Part shown: piece by piece, positions 7,516 to 20,715 of the stretch | How positions within the stretch are numbered: the stretch's first letter is position 1 | Layout of the letters: the number at the start of each line of letters is the position of its first letter | From: JAEMQF01 sp963791595 | GTDB lineage: Bacteria > Pseudomonadota > Gammaproteobacteria > Burkholderiales > Burkholderiaceae_C | Reading direction: 5' to 3' | NCBI GenBank assembly: GCA_963791595.1 | Contig: CAWBTF010000035.1 | Coordinates: 141,965 to 205,964, forward strand | Length of the DNA stretch: 64,000 nucleotides | The notes under the pieces: generated by a model | Database searches by the model: none | Told to the model about the DNA's origin: nothing | What the model saw: the letters and a program-made list of their open reading frames with translations, nothing else | Made by a program: the position numbers and the translations under genes

Positions 7516-8341
7516 TTACTTCTTGCGCCGCGCAACGATCATCGTCTGCGTGCGTTTGTTGTTGCGCGTGCGGTAACCCTTGGTCAGCGTGTTCCACGGC
7601 GACACCGGGGCCTGGCCCTCGCCGGTACGGCCTTCGCCGCCGCCGTGCGGGTGGTCCACCGGGTTCATCGCGACACCGCGCACCGTCGGGCGGATGCCCT
7701 TCCAGCGCCGCGCGCCGGCCTTGCCGTACTGGCGCAGGCTGTGTTCTTCGTTGCTCACTTCGCCGATCGTGGCGCGGCAATCGATGTGGATGCGCCGCAC
7801 TTCGCCGGAGCGCAGGCGCAACTGCGCGTAGGTGCCTTCACGCGCCAGCAGCGTCACCGCGGCACCGGCGGAACGCGCGATCTGCGCGCCCTTGCCGGGC
7901 AGCATCTCGACGTTAGTGAACGATCGAGCCCACCGGGATGTTGCGGATCGGCAGCGTATTGCCGGCCTTGATCGGCGCTTCGGCGCCGCTCAGGATCGTC
8001 GCACCGACGTCCAGCCCGCGCGGCGCAATGATGTAGCGGCGCTCGCCGTCGGCGTAACACACGAGCGCGATGTGCGCGGTGCGGTTCGGGTCGTACTCGA
8101 TGCGCTCCACTTTCGCGGGAATCGCATCCTTGTTGCGCACGAAATCGACGACGCGGTAATGGTGCTTGTGGCCGCCGCCCTTGTGGCGGATCGTGATGTG
8201 GCCGTTGTTGTTGCGGCCCGAGTTCTGCATCTGCGGCTCGACCAGCGACGCTTCCGGGCGCCCCTTGTACAAGTGCGCGTGCACCACCTTGACCAGGGCA
8301 CGGCGGCCCGGCGATGTGGGTTTGACTTTGACGATGGCCAT
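7516..8341 (-). CDS. rplB: 50S ribosomal protein L2, reading frame broken by an apparent 1-base insertion
   Basis: L2 is essential for subunit joining and peptidyl transferase. The N-terminal part reads from MAIVKVKPTSPGRR (ATG at 8341) to IPVGSIVH and then meets a stop; the rest, from NVEMLPGKGAQIARSAG to the end, continues in another frame. On the minus strand the junction reads CAC-T-AAC-GTC-GAG. Removing the single T (plus-strand A at 7915) restores VHNVEMLPGKG, the normal family sequence, and gives 274 residues (E. coli has 273). A cell lacking full-length L2 would not live, so a consensus error is likeliest. The ATG overlaps the rplW stop by one base. Confidence 0.9.
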
Positions 8342-8670
8342 TACGCAGCCTCCCCGCCGAGATTGAGTTGTTGGCCTTCCTTGAGCGACACGTACGCCTT
8401 CTTGACGTGGTCGCGCCGGCCCATCGAGCGGCCGAACTTCTTGGACTTGCCCTTCTGAATGACCGTCTGAACGCCGGTCACTTCCACCTTCCACATCAGC
8501 TCGATCGCCGCCTTGATTTCCGGCTTGGTCGCGCCACGCAGCACCTTGAAGGTGTACTGGTTGCGCTTCTCGCTGATGTAGGTCGCCTTTTCCGAGATGA
8601 TCGGCGCCACCAGCACTTGGGCCAGGCGGCCTTCGTCGTACTTGGGTTTGGTCGCGGCAGCCGTGCTCAT
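8341..8670 (-). CDS. rplW: 50S ribosomal protein L23
   Basis: A 109-residue L23, the docking site for trigger factor and SRP at the tunnel exit. It has the conserved LVAPIISEKATY start, the KPEIKAAIELMWKVEV helix and the GRSMGRRDHVKKAYV C-terminal part. It overlaps rplD by four bases and rplB by one. Confidence 0.96.
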   Translation of the reverse strand: MSTAAATKPKYDEGRLAQVLVAPIISEKATYISEKRNQYTFKVLRGATKPEIKAAIELMWKVEVTGVQTVIQKGKSKKFGRSMGRRDHVKKAYVSLKEGQQLNLGGEAA

Positions 8671-9287
8671 GACAGCATCTCCTTGATTTGCGCCATCGCC
8701 GCCTTGGTCATCAGGACCTTCTTGAAGAACACCAGCGACAAGGGGTCCGCATAACGCGGCTCGACGATCAGCACGTTGGCGAGATTGCGCGACGCCATCA
8801 GCAGGTTGTCATCAACCTCGTCACAGATCACGAGCACCGAGTCCAGGCCCATGGCCTTGAGCTTCGCGGCGAGCAGCTTGGTTTTCGGCGAATCGACCTT
8901 CATCGAGTCGACCACCGCCAGGCGACCGTCGCGCGCCAGCTGAGAGAAGATCGCCGCCATGCCGGCGCGGTACATCTTCTTGTTGACCTTGTGCGTGAAG
9001 TTCTCGTCCGGGCTGTTCGGGAAGATGCGTCCGCCGCCGCGCCACAGCGGCGACGAGGTCATGCCCGAGCGCGCGCGGCCGGTGCCCTTCTGGCGCCACG
9101 GCTTTTTCGTCGAGTGCTTGACCTGGCCGCGGTCGAGCTGGGCGCGTGTGCCTTGGCGCGCGTTTGCCTGGAACGCCACGACGATCTGGTGCACCAGCGC
9201 TTCGTTGTAATCGCGTGCGAACACGGTGTCGGGCGCGTCGACCTTCGAGGTCGCCTGGCCTTGTTCGTTCAGGAGCTCGAGTTGCAT
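8667..9287 (-). CDS. rplD: 50S ribosomal protein L4
   Basis: A 206-residue L4 starting MQLELLNEQGQ at 9287. It contains the tunnel-loop segment KKPWRQKGTGRARSG and a C-terminal domain ending AMAQIKEMLS. The ATG overlaps the rplC stop by one base (TGATG), so translation is probably coupled. In E. coli L4 represses its own operon; no equivalent leader was identified here. Confidence 0.96.
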   Translation of the reverse strand: MQLELLNEQGQATSKVDAPDTVFARDYNEALVHQIVVAFQANARQGTRAQLDRGQVKHSTKKPWRQKGTGRARSGMTSSPLWRGGGRIFPNSPDENFTHKVNKKMYRAGMAAIFSQLARDGRLAVVDSMKVDSPKTKLLAAKLKAMGLDSVLVICDEVDDNLLMASRNLANVLIVEPRYADPLSLVFFKKVLMTKAAMAQIKEMLS

Positions 9288-9982
9288 CACTTCGCTCCCG
9301 TCTTCGTGACAGCCGGCTTCGGGCCGGCCTTGATCGCCGCGCGCACCACGACGTGGCCGTTCTTCGCCCCAGGCACCGCGCCGCGCACGAGCAGCAGCGA
9401 ACGCGCTTCGTCGATGCGCACGATGTCCAGGTTCTGCACGGTGCAGGTCACGTCGCCCCGGTGGCCCGACATCTTCTTGCCCGGGAACACGCGCCCCGGG
9501 TCCTGCGCCATCGAGATCGAGCCGGGCACGTTGTGCGAACGGCTGTTGCCGTGCGACGCGCGCTGCGACTTGAAGTTGTGGCGCTTGATGGTGCCGGTGA
9601 AGCCCTTGCCGATCGATGTGCCTTGCACGTCGACCATCTGGCCCACCGCGAACAGGCCGACCGGCACTTGCGCGCCCGGCTGGTAGTTCGCCACCACGTC
9701 GGCGGGGACGCGGAATTCCCTGGTCAATTCGCCGGCTTGCACGCCAGCCTTGGCCAGATGGCCGGCCTGCGGCTTGGTGACGCGGGAGGCTTTGCGTGCG
9801 CCGAACACGACCTGAAGGGCGTTGTAGCCGTCGCTTTGTTCGGTCTTGACCTGGGCCACACGGTTGCCGGACACGTCGAGCACCGTCACAGGGATGGCCG
9901 AGCCATCGTCCGTGAAGATGCGCATCATGCCCACCTTGCGGCCCAGCAACCCAAGGCGGTATGCCGCGCTTGCTGCTGTCAT
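9287..9982 (-). CDS. rplC: 50S ribosomal protein L3
   Basis: A 231-residue L3 starting MTAASAAYRLGLLGRKVGM at 9982. The central GHRGDVTCTVQNLDIVRID and the RASHGNSRSHNVPGS loop, which reaches the peptidyl transferase centre and carries the PrmB-methylated glutamine in relatives, are intact. The 166 bp between it and rpsJ is the largest gap in this part of the cluster and holds no gene. Confidence 0.96.
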   Translation of the reverse strand: MTAASAAYRLGLLGRKVGMMRIFTDDGSAIPVTVLDVSGNRVAQVKTEQSDGYNALQVVFGARKASRVTKPQAGHLAKAGVQAGELTREFRVPADVVANYQPGAQVPVGLFAVGQMVDVQGTSIGKGFTGTIKRHNFKSQRASHGNSRSHNVPGSISMAQDPGRVFPGKKMSGHRGDVTCTVQNLDIVRIDEARSLLLVRGAVPGAKNGHVVVRAAIKAGPKPAVTKTGAK

Positions 9983-10148
9983 GGTTTTTCTCCAGCCGCG
10001 CCTGCGCGAACAGGTACAGCCTTTGTTGCACATGCCCGACATCGATTGGCCGGGCTGACTGATTCAGCGCCCCACGCGAACGCGGTGCACTGTCGGAAAA
10101 GCCTGTGAGTGTAGCAGCAGTGAAATGCTGCGCAAGAGGCTGCTGCTC

Positions 10149-10460
10149 TTATTGCAGCTTGATTTCGACGTCCACGCCGGCGGGCAGGTCGAGCTTCATC
10201 AGCGCGTCGACCGTCTTGTCGGTCGGGTCGACGATGTCCATCAGACGCTGATGCGTGCGGATCTCGAACTGGTCGCGCGAACTCTTGTTGACGTGCGGCG
10301 AGCGCAGGATGTCGAAGCGCTGCATGCGCGTGGGCAGGGGCACGGGGCCCTTGACGATGGCGCCGGTGCGCTTGGCGGTGTCGACGATCTCGAGCGCCGA
10401 CTGGTCGATGAGCTTGTAGTCGAATGCCTTCAAGCGGATTCGAATCTTTTGCTTTTGCAT
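10149..10460 (-). CDS. rpsJ: 30S ribosomal protein S10
   Basis: A complete 103-residue S10 (NusE), which serves in the 30S subunit and in transcription antitermination. It begins MQKQKIRIRLKAFDYKLID and has the loop HVNKSSRDQFEIRTHQRLMD. It lies 96 bp after tuf; that gap has a short GC-rich dyad (GCGATCTCGCGATCGC) but no convincing terminator, so str and S10 genes may be read through. Confidence 0.97.
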   Translation of the reverse strand: MQKQKIRIRLKAFDYKLIDQSALEIVDTAKRTGAIVKGPVPLPTRMQRFDILRSPHVNKSSRDQFEIRTHQRLMDIVDPTDKTVDALMKLDLPAGVDVEIKLQ

Positions 10461-10556
10461 GACGGGTCCTCAAAGAGCGATGCGATCTCGCGATCGCGGG
10501 GTTTGACGGCCGTCTGGCAAGAAAGCTCGCCGGCGGCCGCTGAAGTCAGTGGTTGG

Positions 10557-11747
<1,191 letters not shown>

Positions 11748-11864
11748 GGTGCCTGTCTCCTGCTCAAAGAACGATGCCAGTGATTTGTTTTAGGTTTCCA
11801 CCGCCGCCTGCATCGCACGGGCCACTGGCAGCCCGCCGGGAGGCGATGAAGACCATGCGGTTTC

Positions 11865-13967
<2,103 letters not shown>

Positions 13968-14067
13968 GGTGGGATCACTCCAAGTGCAGGGCGAATACAC
14001 GGGCCGCTCGCGGGCCCGTGCAAACCCAGAAGCGGCCGAGAGGTGCGGGCTCGTGGCCGCGCGAACT

Positions 14068-14538
14068 TTAGAAGCGGAAGTGCGAGAACGCCTTGTTGGC
14101 TTCCGCCATGCGATGCACTTCGTCACGCTTTTTCATCGCGCCGCCGCGGCCTTCCACGGCTTCCATCAGCTCATTGGCCAGGCGCTGCGCCATCGACTTC
14201 TCGCCCCGCTTGCGCGCCGACTCCTTGAGCCAGCGCATCGCCAGCGCGACGCGCCGCACCGGACGCACCTCCACCGGAACCTGGTAATTGGCACCGCCGA
14301 CGCGCCGTGACTTCACCTCGACCATCGGCTTGATGTTGTTCAGCGCGGTGACGAAGATTTCGAGCGGGTCCTTGCCGGACTTCTTCTCGACCTGCTCGAG
14401 CGCGCCGTAAATGATGCGCTCGGCAATGGCCTTCTTGCCCGACTCCATGATGACGTTCATGAACTTGGACAGGTCGACCGAATTGAATTTCGGATCGGGC
14501 AGGATGTCCCGTTTGGGGACTTCGCGACGACGTGGCAT
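14068..14538 (-). CDS. rpsG: 30S ribosomal protein S7
   Basis: A 156-residue S7, the assembly initiator of the 30S head and, in E. coli, repressor of the str operon. It starts MPRRREVPKRDILPDPKF and has the conserved FMNVIMESGKKAIAERI and GGANYQVPVEVRP blocks. It is separated from rpsL by 189 bp, longer than usual, and that gap contains a terminator-like hairpin. Confidence 0.97.
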   Translation of the reverse strand: MPRRREVPKRDILPDPKFNSVDLSKFMNVIMESGKKAIAERIIYGALEQVEKKSGKDPLEIFVTALNNIKPMVEVKSRRVGGANYQVPVEVRPVRRVALAMRWLKESARKRGEKSMAQRLANELMEAVEGRGGAMKKRDEVHRMAEANKAFSHFRF

Positions 14539-14645
14539 TTCTCTCTTCCTTCTGCTTCAGTTGGCCCCGATCTTCGCCCGGCGCCTCGGGCGACCACGCA
14601 TTCGAGTCGCCCACTTACTCGGCCAGGACCATTCCTGGACGGGTC

Positions 14646-14678
14646 AAAAAACTATCCGATGCCGGCCTTCAGGCCGGC
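14646..14678 (-). terminator. Terminator/attenuator-like hairpin between rpsL and rpsG
   Basis: On the minus strand GCCGGCC-TGAA-GGCCGGC (14678-14661) forms a perfect 7-bp GC stem with a four-base loop, followed nine bases later by TTTTTT (14651-14646). The gap between stem and T-run makes a full intrinsic terminator doubtful; partial termination or an attenuator inside the str operon is possible. Confidence 0.4.
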
Positions 14679-14727
14679 TTTCCCGTTCGGCGAAGCCGTT
14701 CTCCGGCTTTCGTATCCCCGCGAAGCC

Positions 14728-15105
14728 TTACGCCTTCTTCGGCCGCTTCGCGCCGTACTTCGAGCGCGACTGCTTGCGGTCTTTCACGCCCTGCAAGTCA
14801 AGTGAGCCGCGCACGATGTGGTAGCGCACGCCGGGCAGGTCTTTCACCCGGCCACCGCGAACCAGCACCACGCTGTGTTCCTGCAAGTTGTGGCCTTCGC
14901 CGCCGATGTAGGAAATGATCTCGAAGCCGTTGGTCAGGCGCACCTTGGCGACTTTTCGCAGCGCCGAGTTCGGCTTCTTTGGGGTTGTCGTATAGACCCG
15001 CGTGCAGACGCCGCGGCGTTGCGGGCCGCCTTGCATCGCAGGCGATTTGGATTTGACCGTCTCGGTCTGGCGACCGTGGCGCACGAGCTGATTGATCGTT
15101 GGCAT
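14728..15105 (-). CDS. rpsL: 30S ribosomal protein S12
   Basis: A 125-residue S12 of the decoding centre. I start it at MPTINQLVRHGR (15105), as in all relatives; a longer upstream frame is not credible. The KKPNSALRK loop, whose lysine 43 is a streptomycin-resistance site, is wild type. First gene of the ribosomal cluster, with a likely promoter about 165 bp upstream. Confidence 0.97.
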   Translation of the reverse strand: MPTINQLVRHGRQTETVKSKSPAMQGGPQRRGVCTRVYTTTPKKPNSALRKVAKVRLTNGFEIISYIGGEGHNLQEHSVVLVRGGRVKDLPGVRYHIVRGSLDLQGVKDRKQSRSKYGAKRPKKA

Positions 15106-15268
15106 GAAAACCGTTCCCGTTGGATTGCCGCTGGCGTTCAACACTGACGCAGCGTTCCAGGGTCAGGAGGGGCCGGGCATTGGCGCGCCCGGATCGACCG
15201 GGACTCATGGCGTCAACGCAGCGGGCCGCCCGTCAAAGAGCGCAGCAGCGTGTGCTGAAAAGCCCGCG

Positions 15269-15298
15269 ATTGTATGCCCTAGCCAAAGGCTGCGGCAA
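15269..15298 (-). promoter_or_regulatory. Likely sigma-70 promoter of the rpsL (str-S10) cluster
   Basis: On the minus strand TTGCCG (15298-15293) and TACAAT (15274-15269) are separated by 18 bp, a good sigma-70 match, followed by a GC-rich stretch. It lies in the 389-bp gap (15106-15494) between rpsL and the divergent TTT receptor gene; otherwise I see no gene or RNA there. The leader to rpsL would be about 155 nt. Confidence 0.5.
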
Positions 15299-15494
15299 GG
15301 GCTGCGGATTCAAGCGTCCAAAAAGCAGGTCCGCTCTCCGACGGGCGCGGCGCCCACACGCGCCGAAAGGGTGCGCCCACCTGTCGTTTTCCCTCAAGAC
15401 GCATCGCGTTCAGCTCGCCATGCACTGCGTATCATCGCCCGATCGGCTGCGCGATGTTGCGCTGGCCAGACAACCCTTCTGCATCGGAGCATCA

Positions 15495-16496
15495 ATGACT
15501 CAGCAAGCCGTATCTGCCGCCCTGGTGCGCCGCTCGCTTCTCGTTGCCGCCGCGGGCTGCGCCACGCTGGGCGTTCCGTTCGCGCGCGCGCAGAGTTCCT
15601 GGCCCACCAAGCCTGTCACGCTGGTCGTGCCGTTTCCGGCCGGAGGCGGCACCGATGCGTTCGCCCGGCCGCTCACCGCCATCCTCTCGCGCACCCTGGG
15701 CAAACAGATCGTGATCGACAACCGCGGCGGCGCCGGCGGAACGGTGGGCGCCGGGGTCGCGGCCCGCGCCGCGCCCGACGGCTACACATTTTTCATGGGT
15801 GCTGTGCACCACGCAATCGCGCCGTCGATGTACCCCAAACTCGACTACAACCTGGAAACCGACTTCGTGCCCGTCGGTCTGGTGGCCAGCGTGCCTCAAG
15901 TCGTGGTCGTGAACCCGCAGCGCGTTCCGGTGCCGGACCTGAAGGCGTTTCTCGAGTTCGTTCGCAAGAATCCCGGAAAGCTGAATTACGGCTCGGCGGG
16001 CAACGGCACCTCGCACCATCTCGCCGGCGAGCTGTTCAAGCTGCAGACCCAGACCTTCATCACGCACATTCCGTACCGCGGCGCGGGCCCGGCCTTGCAA
16101 GACCTGATCGGCGGCCAAGTCGACTTGATGTTCGACGGCCTGGGCTCGTCGTCGATCCACATCAAGGGAGGCCGCATCAAGGCGTTGGCGGTGGCTGCGA
16201 CGCGCCGCGCACCCGGGTTTCCCGATGTTCCCACAAGCGCTGAAGCCGGCGTTCCGACTTACCAGGTCGCCACCTGGTACGCGCTGTGGGCCCCCAAGGG
16301 AACACCCGCGGAAGTTGTCGAGCGGCTGCAATCCGAAATGAAGGCGGCATTCGCCGGCAGTGAGCTCCCGGCGATCTGGAACGGCTTGGGCGCCGAAGTG
16401 CCGAACTTGTATGGCGACGCCTTCGGCAAGTTCGTCAGCGGCGAGATCAAGCGCTGGGCCGACGTGGTGAAAACATCGGGCGCCAAGCTCGACTGA
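15495..16496 (+). CDS. Tripartite tricarboxylate transporter (Bug family) substrate-binding protein
   Basis: A 333-residue periplasmic solute receptor. It has a twin-arginine-like N-terminus (RRSLLVAAAGCATLGVP) and a probable cleavage after FARAQ, then the family's WPTKPVTLVVPFPAGGGTD opening, LNYGSAGNGTSHHLAGELF and HIPYRGAGPALQDLIGGQVD. Receptors of this family bind carboxylates and are hugely expanded in Burkholderiales, mostly without known ligand. The ATG at 15495 is chosen to give the signal peptide. The malonyl-CoA synthetase gene follows after 13 bp, so malonate or a related dicarboxylate is a reasonable guess, not shown. No TctA/TctB membrane genes are adjacent. Confidence 0.9.
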   Translation: MTQQAVSAALVRRSLLVAAAGCATLGVPFARAQSSWPTKPVTLVVPFPAGGGTDAFARPLTAILSRTLGKQIVIDNRGGAGGTVGAGVAARAAPDGYTFFMGAVHHAIAPSMYPKLDYNLETDFVPVGLVASVPQVVVVNPQRVPVPDLKAFLEFVRKNPGKLNYGSAGNGTSHHLAGELFKLQTQTFITHIPYRGAGPALQDLIGGQVDLMFDGLGSSSIHIKGGRIKALAVAATRRAPGFPDVPTSAEAGVPTYQVATWYALWAPKGTPAEVVERLQSEMKAAFAGSELPAIWNGLGAEVPNLYGDAFGKFVSGEIKRWADVVKTSGAKLD

Positions 16497-16509
16497 GCCT
16501 GGCTGCGCA

Positions 16510-18150
<1,641 letters not shown>

Positions 18151-18170
18151 GTCACGCGCGACCCGCCTGC

Positions 18171-18194
18171 GCAACGAGGCCGCGCCTGCGTTGC
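18171..18194. terminator. Hairpin between convergent matB and outer-membrane protein gene
   Basis: GCAACGAGGC (18171-18180) pairs with GCCTGCGTTGC (18184-18194), one bulged base and a short loop, in the 49-bp gap between two convergent stops. There is no T-run, so it may be a bidirectional transcript-end structure rather than a classical terminator. Confidence 0.35.
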
Positions 18195-18199
18195 CAGGT

Positions 18200-18691
18200 T
18201 CAGAGCGGAATCTGAACGCCCACCGAAATGAAGTCGCCGCCGTTGCCGCCGATGTTTTCGAACTCGACCCGCAGCGCGGCCTTCGGCGAGAAGTTCCACA
18301 GCAGTCCGGCGCCGATGCCGACTTCCACGTCGCTGTTGCTGGTATTGAAGACGCCGCAACCCGAGAGCTTGGACTTCACGTAGTGAAGCCCCGCCTTGCC
18401 GTAGACCGAAATCACGGGGCTCAGTGGCGCCCTGGCCGTTCCCCCGCCGCCGAGAGCCCATGCCGAGGTCTTGCAGTTGAGCACCGACTCCGAACCGAAG
18501 CTGGTCAACTGCGCTTCCCAGCCGAAGACGTTGGTGATGGCCGCGCCGCCAAAGGCACGCAGTCCGGTGCCCAGGTCGGTATCGCCCAGGGACGCGCCGA
18601 CATAGGGCGCTGCGGTTTGCGCCTGCGCGAATCCGATCGTGCCGGCCAGAAGCACAGCGGCGAGACCTTGAATGTGTCGATGGGATTTCAT
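18200..18691 (-). CDS. Outer-membrane beta-barrel protein (porin-like)
   Basis: A 163-residue secreted protein. It has a signal peptide with probable cleavage after GFAQAQ (start MKSHRHIQGLAA at 18691), then alternating strands such as APYVGASLGDTDLGTG, PVISVYGKAGLHYVKSK and AALRVEFENIGG, ending in an amphipathic strand with a small C-terminal hydrophobic residue, as for opacity-type or OmpW-sized eight-strand barrels. Two cysteines (CKTS and SGCGVF) could form a periplasmic disulfide. Function unknown; family membership is inferred from composition and pattern. Confidence 0.75.
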   Translation of the reverse strand: MKSHRHIQGLAAVLLAGTIGFAQAQTAAPYVGASLGDTDLGTGLRAFGGAAITNVFGWEAQLTSFGSESVLNCKTSAWALGGGGTARAPLSPVISVYGKAGLHYVKSKLSGCGVFNTSNSDVEVGIGAGLLWNFSPKAALRVEFENIGGNGGDFISVGVQIPL

Positions 18692-18875
18692 TGAAAGGGT
18701 TTCCTCTTCTCGGTTTGCAGCGACACGCGGGCGCGTGCGCGTCCCCGACGGGGCGGCGCGCAGTCTATCCGCTGGCGCTGAAGCGTCTGTTTGCAAATGT
18801 CACAGTCAAGAGCCTTTGGACGCGGGAAAGGCCACACCCGATCGGGACGGCTCGGGTGCTCTGCACAGCCAGGAT

Positions 18876-19760
18876 TTACGCAAACAGCTTCTGCAAGCGG
18901 CTCGCCTGCTGCATGGTCTGCTCGTAGGCAGCACGCGCCGCGTTGACACGAAACTCCCGGCTCAGATTGACCCAGTAGCCGAAATAGGGGTGCAGCACGA
19001 AGTCGGCGAGTTGCGCTTCGGCGTCGATCTGGGCCCGCTTGATCCGGTCGCCGTCGAGGTAGCGCTCGGCGCCACTCGGTCGCGGCTTGTCGACGTGCAC
19101 CGCAACGTCGACTGCCAGAACCAGTTTCGCGCCCGCGTCGCGCGCCTCCTTTACGGGCAGTGGGCTCGACACGTCGGCATCGATGAACTCCCGGCCGCGA
19201 ATTCGAACTGGGGCGAACCAGCGCGGCACCGCGCACGACGCCTGCACCGCGGGGCCGAGTTCGCCGCGGTTGAACGCCGCCGGTCGGCCGGTGGCGGAGT
19301 CCGTCGCGACCACGGTCAACGGCGTCACCAGCTGTTCGAAACGCCGCACGCCCAAGGTCTGCTGCACCAGTTGGGCAATGCCTTCGCCCTGCAACTGCAC
19401 GCCAAGGCTCGGCGACCAGCGCGCCAGCCGATAGAAGTCGAAGTCGAAGGCCAGCGTCTCGATCTGTGGGATCGCCATTCCGGCGGCGAGCGCGCTGCCG
19501 ACCAGGGCACCAATCGACGCGCCGACGATCAGATCGGGGCGAATGCCGAGTTCATCGAGCGCGCGCAACACACCGACATGGGCAAAGCCGCGTGGGCCAC
19601 CCGCCGCCAGCACCAGCGCCAAACGCGGCACGGCGCGCGAGGCGACGAACTCCGGCGCGTCCGGGCCGTCGACCACGGTCATTTGCGGCGAGCAGCCGCC
19701 CAGCACGCTGCCGGCACCCGACGCGGCCACCAGACCCGCGAGCATGGAACGGCGATGCAT
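18876..19760 (-). CDS. Patatin-like phospholipase, lipoprotein
   Basis: A 294-residue patatin-family lipid acyl hydrolase. The N-terminus MHRRSMLAGLVAASGAG ending VLGGCS is a lipoprotein signal with lipidated Cys23. The oxyanion-hole motif GGPRGFAHVG and the nucleophile elbow GASIGAL (Gly-x-Ser-x-Gly) are present. The catalytic aspartate lies in DADVSSPLP, where most patatins have Asp-Gly, a small deviation. Likely located in the periplasm at the outer membrane, acting on phospholipid or lysophospholipid. No operon partner is evident. Confidence 0.87.
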   Translation of the reverse strand: MHRRSMLAGLVAASGAGSVLGGCSPQMTVVDGPDAPEFVASRAVPRLALVLAAGGPRGFAHVGVLRALDELGIRPDLIVGASIGALVGSALAAGMAIPQIETLAFDFDFYRLARWSPSLGVQLQGEGIAQLVQQTLGVRRFEQLVTPLTVVATDSATGRPAAFNRGELGPAVQASCAVPRWFAPVRIRGREFIDADVSSPLPVKEARDAGAKLVLAVDVAVHVDKPRPSGAERYLDGDRIKRAQIDAEAQLADFVLHPYFGYWVNLSREFRVNAARAAYEQTMQQASRLQKLFA

Positions 19761-19878
19761 CGTTCCATCCTACCCAAAACGCACGCGCCGCTTGCGCGAC
19801 CGGAGCACCGCCGAACCCACTTCGCGAGAGCCGGCGTGCCGCCAGCATGCAAGGGCACGCCGCCGCACCCGCCAACGA

Positions 19879-20715
19879 CTAGAGCGTGACGCTGCCCTCG
19901 ATCACCGCAACGCAACCGCCTCCCACCCAGACATAGGCGTCGCGCCGTTCGATGAACACGCGTCCAGCGCGGCCCAGTACCGTGCCTTGTGCCGCGACGT
20001 AGCTCGACGGCGCCAGGCCGGCACCGATCAGCCACTGCGCCAAGCCCGCGTTCAGGCTGCCCGTTACCGGGTCTTCGTTGACCCCGCCACCGGGGATGAA
20101 TGCGCGCACCTCGAACTGCGCGTCGTGTCCGCTCGGGCACGGCGCGACCACGCCGACCTCGAGCGGCAGCATGGCCGCATAGTCGGGTTGCAGCGCCAGC
20201 ACCTCGTCGCGAGAGGCCAGCATCACCGCGACCCATCCCGGCCCGTTGTCGACCCACTGCGAGGCTCGGATCGCTTCGGGCGCGATGCGCAAGGCGCGCG
20301 CGATCTGCGCCAGCGTCGCGGCGTCCACGTCACCGCTGCGGATCAAGGGCGGGGCGGCAAAGGCAAGGCGGTTCGCACCGCGCTGCACGCGTACCAATCC
20401 TGCGCCGCACTGCTGCACCACTTCGCCTTGGAGCTTCGCGCACCCGCCCGCGGCCAGCCAGGCGTGGCAACTGCCGAGCGTCGGGTGGCCGGCAAACGGC
20501 AACTCACGCGAGGGCGTGAAGATGCGGACCCGGTAGTCGGCTTCGGCGTGCGTGGGCGGCAGCAGAAATGTCGTCTCGCTCAGGTTCGTCCAATTCGCGA
20601 AGGCGCGCATTTGCGCGTCGCTGAGGTCCTGGGCGGCGTGCACGACGGCCAGAGGGTTGCCCATCAGCGGTGTTGCCGCAAAGACATCGAGCTGCGTGAA
20701 TCTGAACGTCGTCAT
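19879..20715 (-). CDS. PhzF family isomerase/epimerase-like protein
   Basis: A 278-residue protein of the PhzF fold. It shows FTQLDVFAATPLMGNPLAVV at the start, NLSETTFLLPP (the glutamate thought to be catalytic in PhzF), REFPFAGHP-like RELPFAGHPTLGS and GVNEDPVTGSLN. PhzF enzymes isomerise small amino or hydroxy acids; outside phenazine loci the substrate is usually unknown, and there are no other phenazine genes here. Its ATG overlaps the upstream aminotransferase stop by four bases, so it is the third gene of an EamA-aminotransferase-PhzF operon. Confidence 0.88.
   Translation of the reverse strand: MTTFRFTQLDVFAATPLMGNPLAVVHAAQDLSDAQMRAFANWTNLSETTFLLPPTHAEADYRVRIFTPSRELPFAGHPTLGSCHAWLAAGGCAKLQGEVVQQCGAGLVRVQRGANRLAFAAPPLIRSGDVDAATLAQIARALRIAPEAIRASQWVDNGPGWVAVMLASRDEVLALQPDYAAMLPLEVGVVAPCPSGHDAQFEVRAFIPGGGVNEDPVTGSLNAGLAQWLIGAGLAPSSYVAAQGTVLGRAGRVFIERRDAYVWVGGGCVAVIEGSVTL

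Noticed and set aside
7905..7925. Programmed +1 frameshift in rplB, by analogy with prfB
   Set aside because: Only the stop-plus-C context is similar. The shift codon is CAC rather than a slippery CUU, and no Shine-Dalgarno-like stimulator lies three bases upstream. Five other indels nearby in unrelated genes make a consensus error more likely.
19879..20715. Phenazine biosynthesis locus suggested by the PhzF homologue
   Set aside because: No phzA-E or phzG homologue is present; PhzF-fold proteins are common outside phenazine producers.
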